This document shows, piece after piece, positions 34,246-45,645 of a stretch of 64,000 nt of DNA. The DNA lies in NCBI RefSeq assembly GCF_003171515.1, contig NC_089391.1, forward strand, positions 4,526,001 to 4,590,000. Direction: 5' to 3'. The stretch is from Pyrenophora tritici-repentis (taxonomy: Eukaryota; Ascomycota; Dothideomycetes; Pleosporales; Pleosporaceae). The position numbers and the translations under genes were made by a program. Below the pieces are notes generated by a model. It was not told where the DNA came from. It saw nothing but the letters and a program-made list of their open reading frames with translations, and did not search any database. Each line of letters begins with the position of its first letter. Position 1 is the first letter of the stretch.

Positions 34246-34350
34246 GTTAATCGACTGCATTCACATCCCGCTTTAGTTAAGACTTACTGTTATAATCGGT
34301 CTAACAGTAGACGTCTATCTTAACGACAGCAGTTATCATCAGCTATCACC

Positions 34351-37300
34351 ATGGCTACAATGAATAGTGATCTTCTGATTACGAAGACGACGGTGATTCT
34401 CGATCAACCGTCAGATTGGCAGAAGTGGATCTTCCTGCGCAAAGATAGCGCGCAGCGGAACGATCTATGGGCGTACGTTAACCCTAACGTTGCGCTAGAA
34501 ACGGTACTTAAGCTCGAAGATGAGAAGCCCGCAAAGAAGGAAGCAGGTGCTTTCTACGGACGGGAGCGACAGGTCGGCATAGTTTACGACCTCGAGCATC
34601 TCGATGAGCACGAATACCGGAAGTACTCAGCTTGGTACACTAGTTACCAGAAGGAACTAACAAAGTTCGAAAAGAAAGAACTTGCTTTAAGGCAGTTCAA
34701 CAGCGAGATCGCGACAACGATCTCAGAGCGTCGGCTACATTGGATCATGAATCTAGATACGCCGCACGCACGATTGAGGAAACTAAAGAACCAGCTCTGT
34801 CCATCGACAGCAGAGCGAGAGACTCAGCTACTCTCGCAATATATAGCGCTTCGCAAGATGCCAAAGCGCGCTAATATCGAATCCTGGCTCGACAGCTGGG
34901 AGGAGCTCCTTGAGCTCATGGCCGCGGCTGAGATGGCAGAAGTGAAGGGTACAAGGGCACAGCGGGACTTTCTCGACTCAGTACAATCGACTGATGATTC
35001 ATGGGCTACATCACAAAGGATTAGCATGATCACAAAGCAAGAGGAAGGAGAGTCCTTCTTACCAGCAGTTGATCTTGTGGGGCGATTTCGACTGTACTAT
35101 CGTCAAATGAAACCAGTGGCTTCAACGCTAGGAACCTTTGCGGCGTTAGGCGACCCACAGGAAGTATCCCAACAATCTCAGATATCCCAGGATACTGATA
35201 AGTTTCGAAAGATTAACTGCCTGTGTGGAGAGAAGCATCGCTTTATTGATTGTCCGTACGTCAACTCAGCAAAGCGTAGCTCTGGATGGAAGGCGGATTT
35301 AGATATGAAGAAGAAATTCGATACCATCCGAAGCAGAGGCGAAGGCAGCAGAATCTCAGCCGTTTTGAGATCAGTAGAAGCAAAGCTCGCTAAGCAAGGT
35401 CAGCAGAGTAAGCCTCAGTCAGCTGCCTTTGACGATGGAAGCACGAAGAGTGGTCGGAGCTCAAATGCATGTCTCCAAGTAGAGGCTACTCAGCAGCCTT
35501 CATCGCTACTAACGCGATGGATACTCGACCCAGGATCGAACCTACACGTGTCTAATCATCGAAATTCGACTTGGCGCAAGCTTGCAGATGCCAACGCCCA
35601 TGATGAGATCTTGGCTGGAGGTCAGCGTATTCCGATCAAGGAATGGGGTGAGGTTAAGATCATGATTAACACGCCGCACGGAACATCTCCAATTAAGCTT
35701 ACTTGGGTAGCGTATATCCCGAGCTTCTTTACCTCTCTTGTCGCTCTCTCACGATGCCGTACGATGGGAATTGAGTTCGACTCAGGTCGAGACTGCCTAT
35801 ACCAGAAGTCGCCAAAGAACGTCGTGTGTAAGCTTAGTCCCGAAGGAGGGCATTGGCTGATGGATTCGGACGAAAATGAGAGACCGCGTGTAGAAGACCT
35901 GCAGTCTACGAGTGTAGCAGAGTCTACAAGTGTAGCAGAGTCTGTTAATGCAGCAGAAAAGAGAAGGATTCAAGCGGTGAAACCATCGTACGCTGATCGA
36001 CGACCGCTTGAGCTAACGGCGGAGGAAGCCCATGAGATTTGGGGCCACCCGAGCGCTAAGGTTATCTCAAAGCTCGAGCAGGGTGTCGATGGTGTAAAGA
36101 TTAAAGAAGGCACAATAGCGCCAACTTGGGAGACCTGTACGACATGTATTGAAGCAAAGCTTCATAAGTTCAAGAGCCGAAGGCCTCCGCGAGAACCAGC
36201 CACCCGACCATTCGAAAGATTGGCTATCGATCTCGTACAGCTGCGTGAGACAGGCGAGCGCTGCTATAACGGTGACGTTTGGCTATTCCATGCGGTGTGC
36301 CAGAATTGCAAGCTTCACCTAGCCGCATGCCTACCAAACAAGTCAGCACCAATGCTCTTAACGGCAGTCGAGCGCTTGCTAGCACGAATTAAGACTCAGT
36401 ATGGTGTCAAGGTTCGTGCAGTGAAAATCGACGGCGAGCGAGGATACAGCCTACTACATCAGCTCTTTCTTAACCGAGGTATTGAGATTGAAACAAGAGC
36501 TCCGTACACTGAGGAGCAGAACGGCCTCATCGAGCGCGCTGGCTCAACAATAATCGTCCGAGCTCGCGCAATCCGAATTGGATCCGGTCTGCCCAAGGAG
36601 CTGGCCAACGAGTGCGTCATGACCGCAGTATATCTACTCAATCGAACACCAGTCGAGTCTCTTGGCTGGAAGACGCCTTATGAAGTCGCAGGTGGACACA
36701 AGCCTTCGATGGCTCACCTAAGCAAGATAGGCGCACAGGCGTACTACCTCAACACCAAGCTGAAGCGTGGCGACAAGATGGAGTCTCGAGCGCTTATCGG
36801 CCACTTAGTTGGATACGATTCCACCAACATTTTCAGGATATGGCTCCCAGAGTCACACACTGTTATCCGCACCCGAGACGTCGTATTTCGTCCGAATACA
36901 AGATACGATGGCAGAACAGTCTACGCAGATTTGAGGGTGGCACGTACAGTAAAGACAGTACTTGATATCGCCGACTACGAAGGCGAGATAGAGGAACTAG
37001 AGATTAGTGAGCTTCTAGAGCTCGCTGCTCCGCTTGGTTTGCATGGCACTGAGATCCTAGAAGAGGATGAAGCACATAATCAGTTGATAGAAGAGCTATT
37101 ACAGCAGTCAGCGAAAGGGGATCAGAGCCTACCAACGCCTGAGGGCACACCTGCAAGATCGATTGACCCAGGAGGATTATCAGTCTCGCCCGATGCGAGA
37201 GGAAGGAGAAGTAGGGCCGCGAGCGTTGAAGAAGAGATTAGCTTGCCAAAGGGCTACGAGCCAGTGCAAGGGGGTCAAGAGGCGCCGAATCGTCGCGAAA

Positions 37301-39165
37301 ACAACGCGCCAAGGCGGACGGATCCTGCCATTACGTCAGATAACATCGTTGCCGGTAAACGTACTAGAGGCAGCGCTCATGCGGCGTATCTCTCCACTTT
37401 CGCAGTAACATATCTATCGACCTTTGCCTCAGCAATCAATCCGGTTAAAGCACGAGAGCTTCACGAGCCTAAGAAGGTTCGCCTCCATCGAGACCATCTT
37501 CCACCTCCACCGAAACGTTGGTCAGATCTCGAACGCCATCCGTTTGGCAACCGTTTCAAGCTTGCAGCACAAGCTGAAATGGACGATATAGTAAGAAAGG
37601 GCTGTTTCAAGCCAGAAGCTCACGAAGAAGGCGTCGCCGAGGGTGAGATACTGCCGCTAATGTGGGTGTTTACCTACAAATTCGATGAAGACGGCTATCT
37701 CACGAAGTTCAAGGCACGCTTAGTTGTAAGAGGAGACTTACAACAGATATACGAGGACACATATGCGGCTACACTAGCAGCTCGGATCTTCCGATTCCTT
37801 GTTGCTCTAATGGCTGCCTTTGGCCTAAAGGCCTTCCAGTATGATGTACTGAATGCGTTTCTAAACGCAAAAGTCGACCGTAAGATCTACGTACAGACAC
37901 CAGAAAGTTACGTTGATCAATTTGGTCCGCTACTACGGTTGTGGCGAGCCTTGTATGGTCTGAAGGAAGCGCCGCTGTTATGGTACAACGATCTCTGCAC
38001 TTCACTGCGGAAGATGGGACTTAAGCCAGTGCCAGGCATCCCATGTTTGTTTACAAACGAAAAGCTTATTGTCTTCTTCTACGTTGACGATATTGTGGTT
38101 CTGGTTCGACCAGAAGATCTCGCAGCTCATGAAGAGTTTGAGCGTGCGCTTAAGGATCGATACGAGATACGTTGCTTAGGTAAGCTTGGTTGGTTCTTAG
38201 GCATCCGCGTCGTACGCGATGAAGAGCAAGGGAAAGTTTGGCTGTTACAGGACTCATTTGTCGACAAGGTCGCTGCCAACTTCAAACTGCAGAAGAAATC
38301 CGGACGATACCCAGCAACTCCGCTGAATGAGGGGCTAGGCCCGAGTGATGAAGAACCAAACGCCGAGCTTACGAAGGAGTTTCAGAGCCTTACTGGCTCA
38401 CTAGCATTCATCTCATGTATCACTAGACCGGACGTTGCGAAAGCGCACTCAGTGCTCGCACAGCATCTTCAGAATCCAAACCAAAAGCATCTCGCTGCCG
38501 CCAAACACGTTTGGGAGTACCTGATTGGTACTCAGTACTACGCTATCTGCGCTACAGCACTTCGAACCGAGAGTGCGTCGTATATCACAGAGGGTGAAGC
38601 AAATGAGGCAGGAGTGGAACCGTTGTTCTTTGGTGCCTCTGATGCTGCCTTTGCCGACAATCTCGAGACGCGCAGAAGCTCGCATGGCTTTATGTTCAAG
38701 CTATACGGGATGCCGATTGACTGGAAGGCTACAGTGCAACGCTCAGTCACAAAGTCAACTACTGAAGCAGAGCTGATGGCTCTCTCTATTGCAGGGGCTG
38801 AGATGGAGTGGTGGCAACGCGCGTTCAAGAACGTTAAGTTTGAGCTCGAGTTCACACCACAGCTCTTGTGTGATAACACAGCCACGGTTGGTATCGTTAC
38901 TAAGAGAGAAGATCGGCTTCAGACAAAGCTTCGTCATGTGGATACTCATCAGATGTGGCTCCGCCAGGAAGTCGAGCAGAAGCGAATACAGGTCAATTGG
39001 GTGCCTACAGATCAGATGCCCGCAGATGGTTTGACCAAGGTACTACCTCGTCAAAAGCATGAGAGTTTTGTCAAGCAATTAGGGCTTGAAGATATCCGGA
39101 GTATTATTACTCCAAGAGAAAATAAGGAAGCAGAGAAGGGAGTTAAGCTTTCAGCGTGGAACTAG
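34351..39165 (+). CDS. Copia Gag-Pol polyprotein, intact
   Basis: One ORF of 1604 aa without stops or frameshifts. After a Gag-like region there is a CCHC-like knuckle at about residue 290 with unusual spacing (CLCGEKHRFIDC). The protease motif is ILDPGSNLHVSNH (Asp about 393). The integrase has an N-terminal zinc-binding region (HEIWGHPSAKVISKL, CTTC) and the catalytic triad D627, D694, E728. The reverse transcriptase has FQYDVLNAFLNAK, LYGLKEAPLLWY and the YVDD box at 1244-1247. RNase H ends the protein (SDAAFADNLETRRSSHGF, STTEAELMALS, DNTATVGI, RHVDTHQMWLR). Single-ORF expression of Gag and Pol without a frameshift is common in fungal and plant copia elements. All catalytic residues are present. 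Confidence 0.95.
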   Translation: MATMNSDLLITKTTVILDQPSDWQKWIFLRKDSAQRNDLWAYVNPNVALETVLKLEDEKPAKKEAGAFYGRERQVGIVYDLEHLDEHEYRKYSAWYTSYQKELTKFEKKELALRQFNSEIATTISERRLHWIMNLDTPHARLRKLKNQLCPSTAERETQLLSQYIALRKMPKRANIESWLDSWEELLELMAAAEMAEVKGTRAQRDFLDSVQSTDDSWATSQRISMITKQEEGESFLPAVDLVGRFRLYYRQMKPVASTLGTFAALGDPQEVSQQSQISQDTDKFRKINCLCGEKHRFIDCPYVNSAKRSSGWKADLDMKKKFDTIRSRGEGSRISAVLRSVEAKLAKQGQQSKPQSAAFDDGSTKSGRSSNACLQVEATQQPSSLLTRWILDPGSNLHVSNHRNSTWRKLADANAHDEILAGGQRIPIKEWGEVKIMINTPHGTSPIKLTWVAYIPSFFTSLVALSRCRTMGIEFDSGRDCLYQKSPKNVVCKLSPEGGHWLMDSDENERPRVEDLQSTSVAESTSVAESVNAAEKRRIQAVKPSYADRRPLELTAEEAHEIWGHPSAKVISKLEQGVDGVKIKEGTIAPTWETCTTCIEAKLHKFKSRRPPREPATRPFERLAIDLVQLRETGERCYNGDVWLFHAVCQNCKLHLAACLPNKSAPMLLTAVERLLARIKTQYGVKVRAVKIDGERGYSLLHQLFLNRGIEIETRAPYTEEQNGLIERAGSTIIVRARAIRIGSGLPKELANECVMTAVYLLNRTPVESLGWKTPYEVAGGHKPSMAHLSKIGAQAYYLNTKLKRGDKMESRALIGHLVGYDSTNIFRIWLPESHTVIRTRDVVFRPNTRYDGRTVYADLRVARTVKTVLDIADYEGEIEELEISELLELAAPLGLHGTEILEEDEAHNQLIEELLQQSAKGDQSLPTPEGTPARSIDPGGLSVSPDARGRRSRAASVEEEISLPKGYEPVQGGQEAPNRRENNAPRRTDPAITSDNIVAGKRTRGSAHAAYLSTFAVTYLSTFASAINPVKARELHEPKKVRLHRDHLPPPPKRWSDLERHPFGNRFKLAAQAEMDDIVRKGCFKPEAHEEGVAEGEILPLMWVFTYKFDEDGYLTKFKARLVVRGDLQQIYEDTYAATLAARIFRFLVALMAAFGLKAFQYDVLNAFLNAKVDRKIYVQTPESYVDQFGPLLRLWRALYGLKEAPLLWYNDLCTSLRKMGLKPVPGIPCLFTNEKLIVFFYVDDIVVLVRPEDLAAHEEFERALKDRYEIRCLGKLGWFLGIRVVRDEEQGKVWLLQDSFVDKVAANFKLQKKSGRYPATPLNEGLGPSDEEPNAELTKEFQSLTGSLAFISCITRPDVAKAHSVLAQHLQNPNQKHLAAAKHVWEYLIGTQYYAICATALRTESASYITEGEANEAGVEPLFFGASDAAFADNLETRRSSHGFMFKLYGMPIDWKATVQRSVTKSTTEAELMALSIAGAEMEWWQRAFKNVKFELEFTPQLLCDNTATVGIVTKREDRLQTKLRHVDTHQMWLRQEVEQKRIQVNWVPTDQMPADGLTKVLPRQKHESFVKQLGLEDIRSIITPRENKEAEKGVKLSAWN

Positions 39166-39236
39166 AGTATTTTTTTATTTATTTCCGTTATTTTCACATC
39201 TCTAGTTATGGTCAGCTACTTGCTGAGAGCCGTATC

Positions 39237-39244
39237 TGAGAGGG
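39237..39244 (+). promoter_or_regulatory. Probable polypurine tract
   Basis: A short GAGAGGG purine run lies just before the 3' LTR start at 39247, where plus-strand priming is expected. It is short and separated from the LTR by a few bases. Confidence 0.4.
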
Positions 39245-39246
39245 TG

Positions 39247-39402
39247 TGTAACGGTTTGGGCCATGCCAAGACCTATTCTGGTACAAGTTGGGTACTGCTC
39301 TCGCTACCACACTTCGTACATCCCACATTCATATATATAGCTGCCCTCCTTCATAGCTACTCCGACAATGCAATCCCCCTCTTCCTCGTTCCCACCGTTA
39401 CA
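39247..39402 (+). repeat. 3' LTR of the copia element
   Basis: It is 156 bp, TGTAAC...GTTACA, differing from the 5' LTR only at 39400. It is followed directly by the target-site duplicate TTTCC. Confidence 0.95.
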
Positions 39403-39407
39403 TTTCC

Positions 39408-40743
39408 CTTCATTAGTCTCCTTTATCACCAAATGAACCTGCGATGTAATAACTGGTTCGCGCATAAGCGAAGCTGTCATAGTCATGCTCAAGAAATTCA
39501 GCCTTGCTGACGTCCCCTGAACACTGTTCTCGGTGATCGGCTCGGCTCGGCTCATACGTTGCTGAAATAAGCCGCGGCATCTGGGATGATCATCTACCGC
39601 GTCCTCACCATGCTTACGCATGCCGGTCTTCACGGCATTCTATGGAGTCGATGAATGGCACAGTTTCACTTTCCAGGGCTCAACATTTTCCAATGTCGTA
39701 GCGTCAGTGGACGTTTCTCATGCCATCTCTTTCTTCACACAAGTGGATATGCAGCTCATTTCGAAATCTTATTGCTTTTGGACGGGACAGGCTCAGGCTC
39801 GTACTGCGGTTACAGATATCCGGGCTTACCGGTACTACCTCTGCCATTTGTAAACCTAGACTCTTCGAGGCTACTGCCACGGCGACTTTTGTCTCGTTCC
39901 AGTCAGATCGTATGATGGCTTCACGGCGCCGGTGGAGATCCATTTCCATGGGTGGTACAGCTGACAGGGAGGACATGTCTTGAGATCGAAATGTTGAAAA
40001 GCCTCAATCGCGGTTCCCGAGGTGGCCCCATCTTAAGTGCCGGAGCTACGCAAATGAAGAAGGAAGGGTCTAGCAACGATCCACGTAGAAGGCCCTATCA
40101 TCACGCCAAGCCGCTAGCACCTGGCTCCCGCCCGCCGAAATCATGACATACTCGTGCACAAGCAACATTTCCACCATGGATACTCCCGATATCGCGATTG
40201 TCATCATTTCTTGGAGTGATCGAAACACTAGTTTCCGCCCAACTCCGCCCAACTCCGCTTACATGCTTGCGGACGACTGCGGCTTGTGTCCAATATCTCA
40301 GGGCAAGCAACCCCTGCTGCCAACAGCTCCAATTTGGTGATCAGGGAAGTTTTCAGTGGACGGAACACTATTCCTCCGTATGCACACGGCTTACACGCCG
40401 TTGGACGCGAACTGCGGAAGATGTCCGGTTACACGTTCTGGACAGCATGTGGACCAATGCTACCGAGTCATATGCCGCGGAGAACCAGTGAAGGCGTGTA
40501 GTTTCCTTTGTCATTTCCAGTCGACCGTCCTCCAAAACGCATTCGCCTTCGCTGTGGGGCGCAAACCATAATTGGGAGTCGTTCTAAAGGAGTCTTGGTT
40601 GCTCTTGGCTTTAGTGCTTGAGGTGCTTGTGCGTTTACGGAGATGAAACTGCCATCACTTATGTTTGATTATTCCCGCCCACTATAACGGTGCCTTGTAG
40701 GAAATGAGCTATGAGAGGCGGTCTGGCCAGAGCATAACAGTAC

Positions 40744-40774
<31 letters not shown>

Positions 40775-40826
40775 ACGGCCGACGCACCCTAGTTTCCTGA
40801 TCTCTATTTCTATCTTATTCTTCGAT
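39408..40826. other. Right flank of the copia element and polygalacturonase promoter
   Basis: There is no clear intact gene. Minus-strand open stretches here are listed as a possible interrupted gene. The TA microsatellite at 40745-40771 lies close to the start of the polygalacturonase gene. Confidence 0.45.
40745..40771. repeat. TA dinucleotide microsatellite in the polygalacturonase promoter
   Basis: A 27-bp uninterrupted TA run ends 55 bp before the polygalacturonase ATG. No other TATA-like element is seen in that interval, so this run may serve as the TATA region. Confidence 0.85.
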
Positions 40827-42099
40827 ATGCGTTCTAACGGTATGGACCCTTTTCTGCGACAAGATCCTTCAGACTAACAAGATCGGTAGGGATTTTTACG
40901 CTACTGACCCTTGCCGCCGTAGGGCAGGCCACACCTACACCTACTCCAACACAGTACCCGGAGAGTTGCCACGTGACCAAGTATGCGGACATTCCAGCTG
41001 CAGCTGCCGCCTGCACAGATATCATTCTCGACGGTATTACCGTTCCTGGAAAGTCGAGCATTGACCTCTCATCGTTGAAGACTGGCACCAAGGTTACTTT
41101 CAAAGGAAAGACGTTCTGGGAGTATGCCAACGCCAACTACCCTTTCATCATCATTGGCGGCAAGAGCATTGAGGTTACTGCAGCAGAGGGCGCGATTCTC
41201 GATGGCAACGGCCAGGCCTGGTGGGATGGACTCGGCAGCAATGGAGGTGTTAGCAAGCCAAACCACTTTATCGAGATGAAGAAGGTTACTGGAAACAGTT
41301 CAATTCACGACGTCTACATCCAGAACTACCCCGTTCACTGCTTCGCCATCAGCAACTGTGCGGATCTAGACGTCTACCACATCACTCTGAACAACACGGC
41401 AGGTGATGCGCCCAATAATCGATCCAAAGGCCTACCTGCTGCGCATAACAGCGACGGATTTGGCGTGTCGAGCAGCACCAACATCAAGATCCACGACAGC
41501 GTTGTCCTCAACCAAGATGATTGCGTTGCAGTTACCAGTGGTGACAACATCCATGTGAACAACATGTACTGCGACGGTAGCCATGGTCTCTCGATTGGCT
41601 CCATAGGTGGAAAGTCAAGTGTGTAGCCCCTCTTATCTCGCCGAGGTCGTATGCTAACCACGATGCAGACAATAACGTAACCAACGTCTCCTTCACCAAC
41701 TCCAAGGTGCTCAACGCCCAGAACGGTGCGCGCATCAAGTCAAACTCCAACACAACGGGGTTCATCTCCGACATTTTGTTCGAGAACATCTACGTGCAGA
41801 ACATTTCCATCTACGGTATCGACATCCAGCAGGATTACTTGAACGGCGGACCAACCGGCCACCCGACCAACGGCGTCATCATCCAGAACGTTACCATGAG
41901 GAACATTACCGGCACGGCAAACCAGGAGGCGAGGAACTACTACATCCTGTGTGGAGACAAAAGCTGCAGCAACATCAAGATGGACAGTGTGAATATTACT
42001 GGCGGTGGGGTTGAGAGCTCGTGCAATTTCCGGACGGTGGGGAACTTTGACTGCGACGGACGCTTTGTAACGGATGTGTTATCCAAGCTAGCAGCGTAA
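40827..42099 (+). CDS. Secreted endopolygalacturonase, GH28
   Basis: Three exons, 40827-40839, 40890-41618 and 41669-42099, give 390 aa. The first exon is only 13 bp; the 50-bp intron (GTATGG, GACTAAC branch, GTAG) joins it to GIFTLLTLAAVGQA, completing the signal peptide. The second intron is also 50 bp (GTGTGT, GCTAAC branch, GCAG). GH28 landmarks are AHNSDGFGV (Asp about 193), NQDDCVAVTSG (Asp about 214 and 215), SHGLSIGS (His about 236) and GARIKSN. The usual GHG is here SHG and NTD is NSD. The single-chain beta-helix enzyme cleaves homogalacturonan in plant middle lamella. The length is typical for fungal endo-enzymes. The endo mode is inferred from overall similarity. Confidence 0.92.
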
Positions 42100-43776
42100 T
42101 GGGTGTGGTTCACGCCAGCAGCTCCTTGGGCACTTTTGGCTACGGGTCGGTCGCGGCAGGGCTCCGTGTGCGTAGTTTTTACTTCTTTCTGGTTTTCATT
42201 CTTGATCTGCGCAGCACATGGTCTGCCGGTGTAATTGATAGTGTTGATGGCGTCTCGCCACTTCCCTGGAAACTGGGCAGGGTGACGTCAAATTCCAGTC
42301 TCTGCTACTGTGGTCTCCAGTCTTACACGACGATGAGCTTTAGCAACGTGTTCTATTCTTGAGTTGTTGTGTTGGACTAAGGCCTGGATCTGGAAGCGGA
42401 ATGATAACTAGTGGCGTGGCCGAGGCAATCTATTTTCTCATCCGCGGATGCGCACACACGGGCTGATGATGGCGCGATAACGTCCATGTCTTGTCTGTCG
42501 TGGTGGTTTGAGTCTTGTCCTCGGAGTGTAGCTAAGGCTCTTATCATGGACTAAGGCATTTACCCGGCCCCTACTCCTGCCCGTTGTGGCAGACAGCCGC
42601 CTCCTTACATTGCCTCCTCTAGTGGATATTCGACTTTCCCCCCAGGCACATGGCCAAATCAGCCATGACGAAGGTGCAGGAGCCTAGCCATTCTCATGCG
42701 CACCCAAATTGGCGTCGTGGACAAATGGGGGGCCGTGCTCGCTGCTGTCAGCACTCCATTCTGACAGCCACCATGTCTCAGGTTCGGTGGCCGTGGAAGG
42801 TTGGGACCGGGACCGGGACCTTCACGTTCACATCGAGTCCAAGCACTCTATGGGCTCCGTGAGCAGTTCCGTCGCTTGTCCTTTCGGTCGTCTAGTGGAA
42901 GCGACGGCGCGGTGCCCATGTTCGGCGTGGGTGGGACGAGGAATATGATCCTGTCAGGTCCCATCACAATGTCACTCATGACGGCGCCAGCACGCTTGAA
43001 GCAGTAATCCATCGGCGCGTCATTCAGGTACGGTGCGGCATGCCCCTTACAGGGCCTAGTCTTCGGATGCCTGGGTTGCAAATGCGCGGTTGTGCGAATG
43101 CGATAGGTGCGTGCTCTGCTCACACATATATCGTCTGTGCGAATCATGGCACACGGCAGACACTCTCTGCCGGACTGAGTCGTCGCGAGGAAAGGAATCC
43201 GACGGCGCCTCGCACTATTCTGTTGCAACCGTGGCAGCTGTGCAGAGTGCAGAGTGCAGAGTGCAGAGTCGTCGTCTTCGTTTTCGTCGCTTGACACTTG
43301 ACAGGCCCTTCTACCGTTCCCTGCGGACGCCTCAAACACGCTACACTCTCACGCCCCGTCACAACCTCAGCCTTGCCCCAACCTTGAGGCCAGACAAGGA
43401 TCGTGGTCATGTTGACGCGCGCACGAGCGCCCCTGCGACCACCCCCGTTTAGCTTCTTCTACGATCCTTCCATACGCCTTCTAGAAGAGTGCCGTTTCCG
43501 CGTTCCCCGCTGCAATATTGGATGAGGTGATCCCACTTGTATATCAACTTGTCGCACCAACAGTTGCTGATGCCTGCTCGGATACACGATTATCCATCCC
43601 TTGGCCCTTAGTCTCACCGCGCGACACCTGGATACCTTCTCCACCTTCTCTTGTACATACCCAAGTCTGTCTTTCGTTTTAGTCTCCATTTCGCCTGCTT
43701 TTGCGCGACTTGTTTAGTGGGCATGTCAGTAGTTCCCGTACGCTATCATTCTTGAGCACAAGGCTGCCTCTCCAAC
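42100..43776. other. 1.7-kb gene-free region
   Basis: No supportable gene. A short GCAGAGT tandem run lies at about 43240-43269 and a GGGACC run at about 42804-42821. The promoter of the C2H2-type gene lies at the right. Confidence 0.45.
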
Positions 43777-45608
43777 ATGGAGGACAACCTAGACATACCA
43801 GAGGAGTCGATGCGGCACATCGAGGCCCTGCTGGCAAGACATCCGCCGCACTTGATCCAGCGCATGTTTTCCCAAGCTATAGATTCGCGTATGTTTTTCT
43901 TCCTCTTCCTCCTCCTCCTCCTCCTCCTCCTCCACCTGCTTCCGCTCACCGACTGTAGGCCGCAATTCTACAGCCTCGTCTCTCATGTCCACCAGCACCG
44001 CCAGCTCTACCACCACTTCTTCTTCGGCATCATCATGGCGATCTCGCCTATCACTTGCATCAACCTTTTCCTCGTCCACCAGCAACAGTGATCGAGCCGC
44101 TTCCTCTGCTTCTTCAACTTCCTCGCGTAGCAAGAGACGAGCCGAGCCACGTTCATATCCAGCTGGTCTTGATCCCACTCGGCCAGTGCCTGCTGCGATA
44201 CCTTCTTCTTCGGATGCGGACGGCTCTGTTAATGTAAAGGTCGAAGCAAGCTACACGCCAACCGATGATGGTGTGGCATCGCCAAGCCTGTTTCCCGACG
44301 ACGACAAGTCACAGAGTCAGTCCGGGGAACCTTACATGTTCTGTACCTACTGTGCCGAACAGAAGAACCAAAAGACGTTCAAAGCGAAATCCGACTGGAA
44401 GAAACACGAAATGAGAATGCATGAAACTGGGGAAGACTGGCCTTGCATTGTCCACGGATGCAATCGCATCTTTGACCGTCAAAAAGATTTTATCAAACAC
44501 CACCAGCGCTATCATGCTGGTCGGCCATTACCATCGTTGACCGACATTGGCATTACACTACTTCCAAGGAGAGTTTTCGGCTGTGGTTTCGACAAATGCA
44601 AAGAAGTTAGCATTGGATGGGATGAGAGATGTGACCACGTAGCAAAACACATGAAGAATGGCGCGACTATGGATCAGTGGAAGTACTCTAATGTGATCCG
44701 GAATTTAATACGACAGGAGGCTCTTCACGATACTTGGAAGGAGCTGATAGGTTGCTTAGATGAACGGCTGCGAGAAAGCCGGTCGCAAATTAGTTGGTGT
44801 CCTGACAACTCGAGGATCCTCCGACAAAAGCTCCAATGCTGTGACCTTCGACCGAGTCGGGAAGAAGTCCTGATCACTGCCTTGAGCCTACGCGCCGATA
44901 TACCGTTAGACCCTATGCACCAGCAGCTACCCCCTGGTTTCGTCACACCTTCAAGGGACTCCGTTCCGCACGTGGAGAAGCTCTCGCGCGAGCAGCGAAT
45001 GCACATTCTCATCGGCAACTCCAACCCACACCTCTCACGTGCGCGGCTTGCAGCTGTCAATGCAGCTTTGCTGCAGGTCAGCAGTTCTTTATCGCATGTA
45101 CCTGATTACGATTGCGGATCCTCGCCATTTGTGGAGCCCCAGACACCCGCCGTTGATACAACAAGCCATCGCATTAGCTACATGGATGTGGACCCTGGTG
45201 ACTTTCTGGATGTAGCGCAACCAGCTATTCCAGATCTACCACCCGTCATGACCACAGCCCCCATGCACGCATCACACCCCCACACGCCAATCATGGATCA
45301 CGACCAACAACAGCACATGTACCACAGTGAATACATGGAGCAGATCAAGCCTCCGCCAAATCCCCTCGAATCACTATATCCAAATTACTTTGGCGCCCCG
45401 CCTCAGTTCGAAGAATCGCCATACTACGACCGGCCGTCATTTGGCCAGATGATATCAAAACCACTTTCCAAAATCGGGAATCGAATAAGCAGTTCAAGAG
45501 GCAGTTCTGCTCATTCCAGGCCACAGTCAAGTATGAGTCAAGGCGGATCGGAAATTAACCCCGACTTTTCCGTCCCTGGAATGAACGGTAGCATGCGTCA
45601 CCCTCATC

Positions 45609-45645
<37 letters not shown>

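Larger units (their letters stand above)
34071..39402 (+). mobile_element. Complete Ty1/copia LTR retrotransposon
   Basis: The 5332-bp element has 156-bp LTRs (34071-34226 and 39247-39402), a primer-binding site, one long gag-pol ORF, a purine-rich tract before the 3' LTR and a TTTCC target duplication on both sides (34066-34070 and 39403-39407). LTRs begin TGTAAC; the 3' LTR ends GTTACA, a perfect inverted repeat of the start. The two LTRs differ at one base (C at 34224, A at 39400). Near-identity of LTRs plus an unbroken ORF indicate a recent insertion with no sign of RIP damage. Order of domains (integrase before reverse transcriptase) places it in copia/Pseudoviridae, not gypsy. Confidence 0.96.
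33934..39976 (-). pseudogene. Possible minus-strand gene split by the copia element
   Basis: If the element and one TTTCC copy are removed, the minus-strand frame at 39633-39408 reads without a break into 34070-33934, giving about 120 codons ending at a TAG at 33934. The codons around the joint (IKETNEG then KELKKSLAEF) stay open and look ordinary. Upstream, the frame 39976-39704 could be an earlier exon: a GT at the AAC|GTCCAC boundary and an AG just before 39642 would join it in phase, though that donor is non-consensus. I recognise no family. The region is also open on the plus strand, so this could be chance. Confidence 0.28.
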
